DNA of 64,000 nt from Rhizobium mesosinicum (GCF_019511345.1 NZ_JAEUAK010000005.1:186001-250000); one strand, 5' to 3'; counted from the first letter of the stretch, positions 27,890 through 36,123 are shown. Notes: generated from the sequence alone by a model not told the origin. Numbers and translations: made by a program.

Positions 27890-28915
27890 TTATTTGTGCG
27901 GCTTCTCGGCATGACCACCGAAGCCGGCGCGCATGGCCGAAAGTACCTTGTTGGCGAATTCGTCCTGGTCGCGCGAGGAGAAACGGCCGTGAAGCGCGGC
28001 GCTGAGCACCGGCGTCGGCACGCTTTCATCGATGGCGGCCATGATCGTCCAGCGGCCTTCGCCGGAGTCCGAAACGCGCCCGGCATATTGCGTAAGCACC
28101 GGGTCCTTGTGCAGCGCATCGGCCGTCAGGTCGAGTAGCCACGAGGTGATGACGCTGCCACGGCGCCAGACTTCCGCAATTTCCGGCAGATTGAAATCGT
28201 ACTGGTAATATTCCGGATGAGAGAGCGGCGCCGTCTCGGCATCGGCCTCATGCGTCAGGGCGCCGATATTTGCATGCTTCAGAATATTGAGGCCTTCGGC
28301 ATAGGCGGCCATGAGCCCGTATTCGATGCCATTATGGACCATCTTGACGAAGTGGCCGGCGCCATGCGGGCCGCAATGCAGGAAGCCCTGCTCGGCGGTA
28401 CTCAGCGCCGCAGCCTCGGCTGTGCGGTTCGGCGAGGCTTCCGCAGTGCCGTTGCCCGGCGCCAGCGTTGCGAAGATCGGCGACAGATGCTGCACGATAC
28501 CCTTCTCGCCGCCAATCATCAGGCAATAGCCGCGTTCAAGGCCGAAAACGCCGCCGCTGGTGCCGACGTCGACATAGTGGATGCCCTTGGTGATGAGTTC
28601 TGCGCCACGACGGATGTCGTCATGATAATAGGAGTTGCCGCCGTCGATCAGGATATCGCCGTCATGCAACAGCGGAACGATCGAGGCGATGACCTTGTCG
28701 GTGATCGCAGCCGGCAGCATCAGCCAGACGGCCCGCGGGCGGGCGAGCTTGGAGACGAATTCTTCGAGCGAGCCACTGCCGTCGGCACCGAGGCCGACAA
28801 GCTCGGCGACGCTTTCCGGCCTGGCGTCATAGACCACACATTCGTGGCCTCCCCGCATCAAGCGCTGGACCATGTAATTGCCCATACGGCCCAAACCTAC
28901 CATGCCAAGCTGCAT
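27890..28915 (-). CDS. gnd: 6-phosphogluconate dehydrogenase (decarboxylating), GndA/YqeC subtype
   Basis: This 341-residue enzyme is shorter than the 470-residue classical Gnd and fits the short NAD-preferring subtype. The Rossmann motif is MVGLGRMGNYM, the substrate-binding region is VDVGTSGGVFGLERGYCLMIGG, and the active-site helix is GAGHFVKMVHNGIEYGLM with the catalytic Lys and Asn. It oxidises 6-phosphogluconate to ribulose 5-phosphate and CO2. The start at 28915 (MQLGMVG) has ccaggaga upstream; an ATG at 28978 is rejected. Confidence 0.92.
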   Translation of the reverse strand: MQLGMVGLGRMGNYMVQRLMRGGHECVVYDARPESVAELVGLGADGSGSLEEFVSKLARPRAVWLMLPAAITDKVIASIVPLLHDGDILIDGGNSYYHDDIRRGAELITKGIHYVDVGTSGGVFGLERGYCLMIGGEKGIVQHLSPIFATLAPGNGTAEASPNRTAEAAALSTAEQGFLHCGPHGAGHFVKMVHNGIEYGLMAAYAEGLNILKHANIGALTHEADAETAPLSHPEYYQYDFNLPEIAEVWRRGSVITSWLLDLTADALHKDPVLTQYAGRVSDSGEGRWTIMAAIDESVPTPVLSAALHGRFSSRDQDEFANKVLSAMRAGFGGHAEKPHK

Positions 28916-29089
28916 CTGAAATCTCCTGGATTTAATCGATATGATTCCGGAAACTAACACCCGCATCGTGACAGGCAAGCAAAGTCTCTGTCATGAAGGC
29001 GAGTGCTTTTATTGCACCTTGTGCAGGGCTATGCCTTCCGCATTTGGCAATCTGCCGTCTTCAGGACGTAATGCCAACCTCCAAAAGAC

Positions 29090-29118
29090 ATATAGCCGCC
29101 TCATCGGCGGCTATATGA
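29090..29118. repeat. Perfect 11-bp inverted repeat (hairpin)
   Basis: ATATAGCCGCC and GGCGGCTATAT flank a five-base loop between the two minus-strand genes. There is no clean T run on either side, so terminator function for the VOC gene is possible but not shown. Confidence 0.6.
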
Positions 29119-29155
29119 TCTTCTGCCTACTCGGCACCGGTTCGGCTGGATCGCC

Positions 29156-29512
29156 CTAGTTGCGGCTTGTCTCCCGTACTAGATGTACGATGCTAGCTGG
29201 GTTGAGGATCCACCTCCCGCGAAGATTGGGTGGCAGTGGCTCGATGGGATCGCAGCGCGGAACGCCGGCCTTCTCCAGATACTCCGCGGCCCGGTCGAAA
29301 TCCGGCGTCATGAATTCCAGCCAGAGCTCGGCCTGGCTCATCGTTTCGACACGGTCGATCCAAAGCCGGATCGGCCCAAGCTCGAAGGAGATATCGTCCC
29401 CTTCGATTTCTTTCAGCTTCACGATGTCGCGGTAGAAGGAAACGGTGGCTTCATACTGATGCGGCGGAACCTTCATCGCGACGTCGATGCCGCCATAGAT
29501 CAGGTCGTTCAT
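29156..29512 (-). CDS. VOC-family (glyoxalase/bleomycin-resistance-like) protein
   Basis: This 118-residue single-domain vicinal-oxygen-chelate fold protein shows the usual pattern YEATVSFYRDIVKLKEIE, SFELGPIRLWIDR, LWLEFMTPDFDRAAEYLEKAGV. Substrate unknown. I chose MNDLIYGG at 29512, preceded by gagggga. It follows the AHSA1-domain gene by 11 bases on the same strand and is probably in the operon controlled by the divergent ArsR-type repressor. Confidence 0.8.
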   Translation of the reverse strand: MNDLIYGGIDVAMKVPPHQYEATVSFYRDIVKLKEIEGDDISFELGPIRLWIDRVETMSQAELWLEFMTPDFDRAAEYLEKAGVPRCDPIEPLPPNLRGRWILNPASIVHLVRETSRN

Positions 29513-29523
29513 GGCGCTTCCCC

Positions 29524-30006
29524 TCACCCTTCCTGCGCTTTTGCCTGCTCACCCCGCATCTCGCTGAGGAACATGCCCTCACGCAGGTTGATGCCGTATT
29601 CGACGAAGGCCTTCATGCAGCAGAACATCTGCGTCCAGCCCTCGAGATTCTGGTAGGTTCCGCGGCGCCCCGGCTCATCCTCGCGCCAACCATCCTCGGC
29701 GATGGTCACCATGGTGCCACCGTCATCAAGCGATTTGAAATTCATCTCGACGAGGGTTTTGTAAGGCTTCTTCCCCTCGTCAGTTGCGCCATCCCAACGC
29801 AGCACGATCTTGCTGTCTGGCACGAGCTCGACCACCTCGACCGGCACATCTTTCCACCAGGTCACCGTCGTGCCCTCAACCAGCGGCGCGCTGGCACCGC
29901 CCACCGTGGTGAAATAGCTCGACAGCTTTTTTGGATTGACGACCGCATCGAAGACATCAGCCACCGGGCGGCCGATGCGGCCCGAGACGCGAATATTGAG
30001 GGACAT
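29524..30006 (-). CDS. SRPBCC/AHSA1-domain protein
   Basis: This 160-residue START-like hydrophobic-cavity protein begins IRVSGRIGRPVADVFDAVVNP, with KLSSYFTTVGGA and the late LEGWTQMFCCMKAFVEYG helix typical of AHSA1/SRPBCC proteins. Genes of this family are very often divergent from, or fused with, ArsR-family regulators, as here. The ligand is unknown. RBS gaggagga lies ahead of the start. Confidence 0.85.
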   Translation of the reverse strand: MSLNIRVSGRIGRPVADVFDAVVNPKKLSSYFTTVGGASAPLVEGTTVTWWKDVPVEVVELVPDSKIVLRWDGATDEGKKPYKTLVEMNFKSLDDGGTMVTIAEDGWREDEPGRRGTYQNLEGWTQMFCCMKAFVEYGINLREGMFLSEMRGEQAKAQEG

Positions 30007-30045
30007 GCGACTTCCTCCTCTTCTCCGTTGTATCCGACCCTAATT

Positions 30046-30065
30046 ATGTTATAAAAATATAACAT
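30046..30065. promoter_or_regulatory. Perfect palindrome overlapping the ArsR start codon
   Basis: ATGTTATA, AAAA, TATAACAT. This 20-base AT-rich perfect inverted repeat lies between the divergent AHSA1 and ArsR genes and includes the first two bases of the ArsR ATG (30064-30066). It is a strong candidate operator for the ArsR-type repressor. Confidence 0.65.
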
Positions 30066-30396
30066 GTCAAGCGAATCGGATGACGACCCCATTTTCAAGG
30101 CGCTGGCGCATCGCCGCCGCCGCGATATTCTCGACCTTCTGAAGGAAGAGCCGCGCACGACAGGCGCGCTCTGCGAAGCATTCCCGGAGATGGACCGCTG
30201 CACTGTCATGCAGCATCTGAAGGTGCTAGAGGAGGCCGATCTAGTGATTGCGAGGAAGGAAGGCCGCGAGCGCTGGAACCATCTGAACAGCCTGCCGATC
30301 AAGCAGATTCACGATCGCTGGATCAGCGCCTATGCCGGCCACGCATTGTCCATTCTCGACCGGCTGAAGAGCGACCTCGACAGTCCTTCCCACTAA
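30064..30396 (+). CDS. ArsR-family winged-helix repressor
   Basis: This 110-residue regulator has the winged-helix core DDPIFKALAHRRRRDILDLL, then EEPRTTGALCEAFPEMDRCTVMQHLKVLEEADLV and a wing with ARKEGRERW. It lacks the ELCVCDL metal site, so it is a non-metal ArsR of the type paired with AHSA1 genes. The only plausible ATG (30064) is preceded by TATAAC with no Shine-Dalgarno. The mRNA may be leaderless, with the operator palindrome over the start. Confidence 0.88.
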   Translation: MSSESDDDPIFKALAHRRRRDILDLLKEEPRTTGALCEAFPEMDRCTVMQHLKVLEEADLVIARKEGRERWNHLNSLPIKQIHDRWISAYAGHALSILDRLKSDLDSPSH

Positions 30397-30444
30397 CTTG
30401 CGCCGGTAATCGTTGCTGCTCTATGGTGAAGAGGGGGAAGAACC

Positions 30445-30978
30445 ATGCCGATATCGGGATCTGCCATCCGTCGCATGCGCCAGTTGCGCAATATGAAGCA
30501 GGAGCATCTGGCGGAATTGCTCGCCGTCAACCAGGCGACCGTCTCCCGCTGGGAGCGGGGCATCCTGCCGGTCACCGTTGCTCAGGCAAGGCGGCTGGAA
30601 AGCATCCTCGCTTCCCCATCATCCTCCGCCGATGCCGCATTGAAACGGCTGGTCGAACATTCACAGAGCAAGGTTCATCTCATCTGCGACCGCACCCACC
30701 GGCTTCTTGCCGCGTCCGGTGCACGGCAGAGCGAATGGCGCCTGCCGATTTCCGATTTTCTGGACCGGCTTCTTCTCCCCTATGCGTCGCAGGAGATCGT
30801 GAAGACGGAGCGCGAACTCGTCGGCCTCGGCTGGCATGAGGGCCAAATGAATTCGCTGATACTGGAGACAGGCGCCAACGGAAATCCGCACCTGCCTATT
30901 GCTGCCGGGCGTGTGCTCTGGGAGCGCATCTTCCTGGCCGACGGCAGCGCCGCACGGCTCGTTACGACACTCGACTGA
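30445..30978 (+). CDS. XRE-family helix-turn-helix regulator
   Basis: This 177-residue regulator has an N-terminal HTH_3 domain at residues 8-55 (MRQLRNMKQEHLAELL, VNQATVSRWERG). The C-terminal 100 residues (HLICDRTHRLLAASG, SEWRLPISDFLDRLL) may form a PAS-like or other sensory domain I cannot name. The start is preceded by agaggggg. It lies 96 bases before an epimerase gene, and repeats in that gap could be its target. Confidence 0.82.
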   Translation: MPISGSAIRRMRQLRNMKQEHLAELLAVNQATVSRWERGILPVTVAQARRLESILASPSSSADAALKRLVEHSQSKVHLICDRTHRLLAASGARQSEWRLPISDFLDRLLLPYASQEIVKTERELVGLGWHEGQMNSLILETGANGNPHLPIAAGRVLWERIFLADGSAARLVTTLD

Positions 30979-30980
30979 GC

Positions 30981-31016
30981 CTGCAGATTTCCTGCATTCT
31001 GCTGCATAAATTATGC
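30981..31016 (+). promoter_or_regulatory. Three phased CTGCA repeats and a palindrome upstream of the epimerase gene
   Basis: CTGCA occurs at 30981, 30992 and 31002 (11- and 10-base spacing, one helical face). The last copy runs into the palindrome GCATAAATTATGC (31004-31016). The element lies between the XRE regulator and the epimerase gene and looks like an operator. Confidence 0.45.
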
Positions 31017-31074
31017 GTTGCCCCGTCGAAGCGGCCTTTGTTAGCGTCCGTCACCAACTGTCTGGAGACGCAGA

Positions 31075-32064
31075 ATGACGATACTGGTGACGGGAAGCGC
31101 CGGGCATCTGGGCGAAGCGCTGATGCGGACCTTGAGGGATCAAGGCCGTCAGGTGCGCGGCATCGATATCAAACCCTCGCCTTTTACCGATATGACCGGA
31201 TCAATTACCGATCCCGATTTCATCAGCCGCGCGATGACAGGCATCACTGCCATTATCCACGCCGCCACGTTGCATAAGCCGCATGTCGGAACGCACGCCA
31301 ACAAGGATTTCGTCGATACCAACGTCACGGGCACGATGAACCTTCTCGAACAGGCAGTCGCCGTTGGCGCAACACGCTTCGTTTTCACCAGCACCACCAG
31401 CGCTTTCGGAGCAGCCCTGCGCCCAGCCGCAGGCGAGCCGGCCGCCTGGGTCACAGAGGATGTTCTGCCCGTTGCCCGCAACATCTACGGCGTTACGAAG
31501 GTCGCTGCCGAAGGCATCTGCGAACTCTTCGCGCGCACCATGTCGCTGCCCGTCGTCATTCTGAGGACTTCGCGATTCTTCCCGGAAAATGACGACGATC
31601 CCGATATCCGCAACCGCTATTCCGCCGAAAATGCACAGGCCAACGAGCTGCTTTATCGGCGCGTCGATATCGAGGATGTAGTCGACGCTCATTTGCTGGC
31701 ACTGGAACGAGCGCCGTCCATCGGCTTCGGCCGCTACATCGTATCGGCAACGGCACCCTTCACCGAAGCCGATCTTGCCGACCTGCGCCGCGATGCGCTC
31801 GCGACGGTGGAGCGCATCTTCCCCGGCATGACCGAACTTTACACGGCGCGCGGCTGGACCATGTTTCCGCACTTCGACCGCGTCTACGTCAATGCGCTGG
31901 CCCGGCAGGAACTCGGCTGGCGTCCGAAGTACGATTTTCGGCACGTGCTCGATTGCCTGCGCGACGGCAAGGAATGGAGAAGCCCCCTCGCTCTGGTCGT
32001 CGGCGCAAAGGGCTATCACGACCAGATCTTCGAGGATGGGCCTTACCCACTCCAGCGCCGCTGA
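31075..32064 (+). CDS. NAD-dependent epimerase/dehydratase family protein
   Basis: This 329-residue extended SDR protein has an N-terminal VTGSAGHLGEAL Rossmann motif, an IIHAATLHKPHVG substrate-region segment, FTSTTSAFG and the catalytic pair YGVTK. These features place it near nucleoside-sugar epimerases and related sugar dehydrogenases, but the substrate is unknown. RBS ggagacgcaga precedes the ATG. It is the only gene downstream of the XRE regulator in this direction. Confidence 0.83.
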   Translation: MTILVTGSAGHLGEALMRTLRDQGRQVRGIDIKPSPFTDMTGSITDPDFISRAMTGITAIIHAATLHKPHVGTHANKDFVDTNVTGTMNLLEQAVAVGATRFVFTSTTSAFGAALRPAAGEPAAWVTEDVLPVARNIYGVTKVAAEGICELFARTMSLPVVILRTSRFFPENDDDPDIRNRYSAENAQANELLYRRVDIEDVVDAHLLALERAPSIGFGRYIVSATAPFTEADLADLRRDALATVERIFPGMTELYTARGWTMFPHFDRVYVNALARQELGWRPKYDFRHVLDCLRDGKEWRSPLALVVGAKGYHDQIFEDGPYPLQRR

Positions 32065-32174
32065 CGGACCGCGGGGCCTACCGGCTGCGCGGGCGAACCG
32101 GTAATGATTGCCGATATCGCCAAGCTTGCCTGAGCCGTAGGCGATAGGGAAACGCGCGCCGAAGGGCCCGTTCC

Positions 32175-33005
32175 TCAAGCTGCCTTGTCCCAGGCCGGCG
32201 CCAACCCTTCCGGGCTGACGATACGGCCTGCGGCTTTCGCCAACGCGTGGATTGCCGTCATCTCTTCCGAAGAGAGTTCGAAATCGAAGATCGCCGCATT
32301 CTCCCGCGCGCGTTGTTCCGAGACGGTCTTGGAAAGCGCGATCAGATCCTGCTGAACGATCCATCGGAGCACGATCTGGGCTATCGACCTGCCATGCTTA
32401 GCAGCAATCGCCTTGAGCACCGCATCTTCGAACACCTTACCATCAGCCATGGCGTAATAGGCTGTCACCGACATATCGAGCTGCTTTGCAGCACGCAGCA
32501 CCGGCGTTTGATCGATATAGGGATGATACTCCACCTGGTTCGTCACGACCGGCAGGCTGCTGAGCTTGACGGCCTGGCGCATCAGCTCCGTATTGAAGTT
32601 CGACACGCCGATATGGCGGACCTTGCCTGCCTTCGCCACTTCATTCAGCGTCCCGATCTGCTCGGCGAGCGGTACGGTTTGGTTCGGCCAGTGAAGCAGC
32701 AGCAGGTCGACATAGTCGGTTTTCAACTTCTTCAAGCTCTCGTCGACCGATGCAAGGAAGGCATCGCGCTTGTAGTTCTCGACCCAGACCTTGGTGGTCA
32801 GGAAGATATCGCCGCGGGCGACGCCGGAGCGGCGAATACCTTCGCCGACCTCGGCCTCGTTGCCGTAGATCTGCGCAGTGTCGATGTGGCGATAACCATT
32901 GGCGAGCACGTGCGAGACCATGCGTTCGGCGTCCGGCCCCGGCACACGGAACGTGCCAAAGCCGAGGGCGGGGATTGAGGCACCGTTGGCGCTGACGAAT
33001 TTCAT
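32175..33005 (-). CDS. Aldo/keto reductase (2,5-diketo-D-gluconate reductase type)
   Basis: This 276-residue NADPH-dependent TIM-barrel reductase has the catalytic tetrad D42 and Y47 (DTAQIYGNE), K72 (LTTKVW) and H105 (LLLLHWPN). The NADP-binding region is the ISLSKTV-like stretch LIALSKTVSEQRARENAAI. The family includes DkgA/DkgB and methylglyoxal reductases. The start MKFVSANG at 33005 has gaaagga upstream. It lies 26 bases after the MFS gene and is likely co-transcribed with it. Confidence 0.88.
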   Translation of the reverse strand: MKFVSANGASIPALGFGTFRVPGPDAERMVSHVLANGYRHIDTAQIYGNEAEVGEGIRRSGVARGDIFLTTKVWVENYKRDAFLASVDESLKKLKTDYVDLLLLHWPNQTVPLAEQIGTLNEVAKAGKVRHIGVSNFNTELMRQAVKLSSLPVVTNQVEYHPYIDQTPVLRAAKQLDMSVTAYYAMADGKVFEDAVLKAIAAKHGRSIAQIVLRWIVQQDLIALSKTVSEQRARENAAIFDFELSSEEMTAIHALAKAAGRIVSPEGLAPAWDKAA

Positions 33006-33030
33006 GCTGTTTCCTTTCAAGCAGGAGAGA

Positions 33031-34224
33031 TCAGGCCGCGCTGCAGGCAGCGGCAGCATTCGGGATTGAGCGGCGGTCGAGGGCGCCGCTCCGAATGGTG
33101 AGGCCTAGGGCAACGGTGACGAGCGCGGCCGCAACGAAGGGCGTCGCACCCAGCCCGAAACGAGACTCGACCACCAGACCACCGACCCAGGCGCCCATGG
33201 CGATGCCGAGGTTGAAGGCGGCGATATTGAGCGCCGAGGCCACATCGACAGCATTCGGCCGGAGCCCGCGTGCGAGCTGCACGACATAAAGCTGCAGGCC
33301 CGGCACATTGGCAAAGGACAGGAAGCCGAGGATCGCAAGCGTTGGGATCGTTAGCCAGGGCGAAACCGCCGTGAAGCCGAAGAGCACCAGCACGAGTGCC
33401 TGGGCGATGAACAGGAAGGTCAGAGCCTTGACCGGATCACGGTTGGAGATACGCCCGCCGACGACGTTGCCGATGGCAATCGCCACGCCATAGAGCATCA
33501 GGATCAGGCCGACGGCCGAAGAGGCAAAACCGGTGATCTGCTCAAGGATCGGCGCAAGGAAGGTAAAGGCGACAAAGGTGCCGCCGTACCCCAGTGCCGT
33601 CATCGCATAGACAAGCAACAGCCGTCCCGTGGCAAGCACGCGGATCTGTTCACCGATACTGGCCGGCGGCGCCTTCTTGAGATTCGAGGGAAGCAGGAAG
33701 GCGATGCCTGCGAAAGCGATCACACCGAGGCCGGCAACGGCAGCGAAGGTGGTGCGCCAGCCGAAGGTCTGGCCGATGAAGGTACCCAGCGGAACGCCGG
33801 TGACGATTGCAACCGTCAGGCCCATGAACATCATCGCGATGGCAGATGCGCGGCGGTTTTCGGGTACCAGATCGGCAGCGATCGTGGAACCGACGGAGAA
33901 AAATACCCCGTGCGCGAAGGCCGAGACGACGCGGGCAATCAGCAGCACTTCGTAACCGGGGCTGAGCGCCGCGATGATGTGGCCGATAATAAAGAGCGCC
34001 ATCAGTCCAAGCATGAGCGGCTTGCGCTCGATCCGCCCGGTCAGCGCCGTCAGGATCGGCGCACCGAAGGTGACACCCAGCGCGTAGACGCTGACGATGA
34101 GGCCGGCGAGCGGCAGGGTGATGTGTAGGTCGTTGGCAACGGTCGGCAGCAAGCCGACGATAACGAATTCCGTGGTCCCGATCGCATAGGCCGCGATCGT
34201 CAACGCGAAGAGAGCAAGTGGCAT
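33031..34224 (-). CDS. MFS efflux transporter (AraJ/YdhP-like, DHA1 family)
   Basis: This 397-residue twelve-helix antiporter begins MPLALFALTIAAYAIGTTEFVIVGLLPTVA (TM1), with the motif-A loop GAPILTALTGRIERKPLML and motif C in the fifth helix (GVPLGTFIGQTFGWRTTF). It matches the sugar-efflux/arabinose-efflux-like DHA1 group; substrate unknown. I chose the start at 34224 because it opens directly with TM1. The divergent LysR gene next door probably regulates it and the aldo/keto reductase gene. Confidence 0.87.
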   Translation of the reverse strand: MPLALFALTIAAYAIGTTEFVIVGLLPTVANDLHITLPLAGLIVSVYALGVTFGAPILTALTGRIERKPLMLGLMALFIIGHIIAALSPGYEVLLIARVVSAFAHGVFFSVGSTIAADLVPENRRASAIAMMFMGLTVAIVTGVPLGTFIGQTFGWRTTFAAVAGLGVIAFAGIAFLLPSNLKKAPPASIGEQIRVLATGRLLLVYAMTALGYGGTFVAFTFLAPILEQITGFASSAVGLILMLYGVAIAIGNVVGGRISNRDPVKALTFLFIAQALVLVLFGFTAVSPWLTIPTLAILGFLSFANVPGLQLYVVQLARGLRPNAVDVASALNIAAFNLGIAMGAWVGGLVVESRFGLGATPFVAAALVTVALGLTIRSGALDRRSIPNAAAACSAA

Positions 34225-34318
34225 GAGAGTGACCCGATGGTTTGGTTCTTGTTCGGGCCGGAATATGGGCGTGGCGCACCTGTTCGATAATCGCCTATAA
34301 TAGCTCAACAGTTGTGAA

Positions 34319-34328
34319 TTGAATTCAA
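34319..34328. promoter_or_regulatory. TTGAATTCAA palindrome in the MFS/LysR divergent gap
   Basis: This ten-base perfect palindrome lies 13 bases before the LysR start codon. An AT-rich element (ttataggcg on the minus strand) that could be the MFS -10 region lies nearby. It could be part of the LysR-type binding site. Confidence 0.35.
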
Positions 34329-34340
34329 GATAGGAAGCGG

Positions 34341-35273
34341 ATGGACAACCGCATCGGCGAGATGGATGTTTTCGTACAGGCGGCCGAGCTGCAGAGCTTT
34401 TCGGCGGCCGGCCGCAAGCTCAGGCTTTCGCCCTCTGCCGTCAGCAAGCTCGTCACGCGGCTGGAAGATCGGCTCGGCACGCGTCTTCTCGTGCGCACCA
34501 CCCGCGCTCTGAAGCTGACGCCGGAAGGCGAAATCTATCTTGAACGCTCCCGCCGCATCCTCGCCGACATCGAGGAGACAGAACGCGCCGTCTCGGCCGG
34601 CGGCACGACCGTGGCGCGCGGCCGCCTGCGCGTCAGCACTTCGGTCGCCTTTGGCGTTCGCTACATCGTCCCGCTGGTTCCTGATTTCCTGAAACTCTAT
34701 CCTGAGGTCGATCTCGACCTCGCCCTCAGCGATGGCATCATCGATATCGTCGGCGAGCGCGCAGACATCGCCATTCGCTCGGGCGCCTTACGCGATTCCT
34801 CGCTGAAGGCACGCAAGCTGCTCGAAAGCCGCCGGGTCATCGTCGCCTCACCTGCCTATCTGAAACGGCAAGGCATACCGGAAAGCCCCGGCGACCTGGA
34901 CCATCACAACTGCCTGACCTTCAGCTTCCGCATGGCATCAGAGGAATGGCCATTTCGCGACCCTGAAAATGGCGGCCGCTTTTCAAGACCCGTCTTCGGT
35001 AACCTCGAAACCAATAACGGACCGACCGCACGCAGCCTTTGTCTCGCCGGTCTCGGCCTCGCCCGCGTCGGTCAGTTCCATGTGCAGCCGGATATCGATG
35101 CCGGAACGTTGGTGCCCATATTGGAAACCTATAACCCTGGAGATATCGAGCTCATTCACGCCGTTTATCCCGGTCACGAACATCTGGCAGCGCGTATCCG
35201 TGCCTTCATCGATTTTCTGGTCAAGAACATCCACGAAGACCACCGTCATTCCCCTGTCACCGGCCAACGATAG
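34341..35273 (+). CDS. LysR-family transcriptional regulator
   Basis: This 310-residue regulator has an N-terminal winged HTH (MDVFVQAAELQSFSAAGRKL, LSPSAVSKLVTRLEDRLGTRLL) and the CrgA/AaeR-like effector domain starting GRLRVSTSVAFGVRYIVP. It is divergently transcribed from the MFS/aldo-keto reductase pair, the classical LysR arrangement, so regulation of those genes is inferred. The start has gataggaagcgg upstream. Confidence 0.9.
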   Translation: MDNRIGEMDVFVQAAELQSFSAAGRKLRLSPSAVSKLVTRLEDRLGTRLLVRTTRALKLTPEGEIYLERSRRILADIEETERAVSAGGTTVARGRLRVSTSVAFGVRYIVPLVPDFLKLYPEVDLDLALSDGIIDIVGERADIAIRSGALRDSSLKARKLLESRRVIVASPAYLKRQGIPESPGDLDHHNCLTFSFRMASEEWPFRDPENGGRFSRPVFGNLETNNGPTARSLCLAGLGLARVGQFHVQPDIDAGTLVPILETYNPGDIELIHAVYPGHEHLAARIRAFIDFLVKNIHEDHRHSPVTGQR

Positions 35274-35283
35274 CGAGCGCTCC

Positions 35284-35841
35284 ATGCCGATAGAAATCTG
35301 TCCGCCACGACAAAGCTGGGGTGACGACTTCATAAATCTGAAGCAGGCCATTCTGCGCGCAGCGCCCGCTGGTGCCGTCATCCATCACATCGGCTCCACC
35401 GCCGTACCCCGCTTGCCGGCAAAAGACACCATCGACATCCAGGTGAGCGTCGATGCTCTTGATCTCGTCGATGAAGAGGCCTTCGAGCAGGTAGGGTTCA
35501 AGAGCCGATCGATCGTAACCGATCATTGCCCGCCGGGTCTCGATCTGGCCGAAAGTGAGCTGAGAAAGCTGTTTTTCAAAAGCACTGGCCGTCCCGCGAA
35601 TATCCACGTTCGTGAACGCGGCCGCTTCAATCAGCGCTACCCGCTTCTCTGCCGGGATTTCCTGCGCGCCCATCCGACAGCGGCCGCTGCCTACGGGCTG
35701 ATCAAACAGCGCCTCGCCAGTTTTTTCCCTGACAATGCCGATGCCTACTACGACATCAAGGATCCGGTCTTCGATATCATCATGGAAGGCGCTTACGACT
35801 GGGCGAAGCTGACCGGCTGGACAGAGCCCTCGGGCGACTGA
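35284..35841 (+). CDS. GrpB-family protein (UPF0157, nucleotidyltransferase-like)
   Basis: This 185-residue protein shows the family pattern AVIHHIGSTAVPRLPAKDTIDIQVSV, in which GST and the DxD-like DTIDIQV match the nucleotidyltransferase superfamily. NIHVRERG and FRDFLRAHP-type (CRDFLRAHPTAAAAYGLIK) segments are also characteristic. Biochemical function of GrpB proteins is largely uncharacterised. It starts 10 bases after the LysR gene and may be co-transcribed. It is the last gene before the 6S RNA. Confidence 0.83.
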   Translation: MPIEICPPRQSWGDDFINLKQAILRAAPAGAVIHHIGSTAVPRLPAKDTIDIQVSVDALDLVDEEAFEQVGFKSRSIVTDHCPPGLDLAESELRKLFFKSTGRPANIHVRERGRFNQRYPLLCRDFLRAHPTAAAAYGLIKQRLASFFPDNADAYYDIKDPVFDIIMEGAYDWAKLTGWTEPSGD

Positions 35842-35907
35842 CAATAAAGCTTATTAGGGAAATGGGTCTGGTTGGTCAGGAAGAACCCGGCCAAAAAGAG
35901 AAGAGTG

Positions 35908-36067
35908 CGATCCACGCAACCGGTGGAAACTTTCGATCCTGGGCGCCTACGAAAGTAGGTGGGCGCCGTATGTCCAGACCCACGAGCCCGGACAGGGACA
36001 GCTCCCTAAGGATCGGGTATGGCCCCGAGGATTCATTTGTTCCTGTCGAGAAGCACAGACCGCGTGA
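35908..36067 (-). ncRNA. ssrS: 6S RNA
   Basis: This roughly 160-nt minus-strand RNA lies just downstream of zapA. Its ends can pair (CACGC near the 5' end with GCGTG near the 3' end, plus GG/CC). The interior is GC-rich with helix-forming segments such as GGCGCC..GGCGCC around CTACTTTCGTAG and AGGGAGCTGTCCCT. A TATATT -10 element stands at 36076-36071, and a T-rich run (cttctcttttt) follows the 3' end. Size, zapA adjacency and fold fit alphaproteobacterial 6S RNA, which sequesters sigma70-RNA polymerase in stationary phase. Identification is by context and structure, not by a covariance search. Confidence 0.75.
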
Positions 36068-36070
36068 GGG

Positions 36071-36076
36071 AATATA
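36071..36076 (-). promoter_or_regulatory. TATATT -10 element of the 6S RNA gene
   Basis: TATATT on the minus strand ends about five bases before the inferred 6S RNA 5' end. The -35 region is weak. Confidence 0.4.
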
Positions 36077-36123
36077 GGGGCATTTAGGTCGCCGCACCAG
36101 TGGGGTAGCGGTGCCGTCCGAAA

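Noticed and set aside
31201..32364. 387-residue minus-strand frame opposite the epimerase gene
   Set aside because: It overlaps both the epimerase and aldo/keto reductase genes and lacks any motif; it is a shadow frame.
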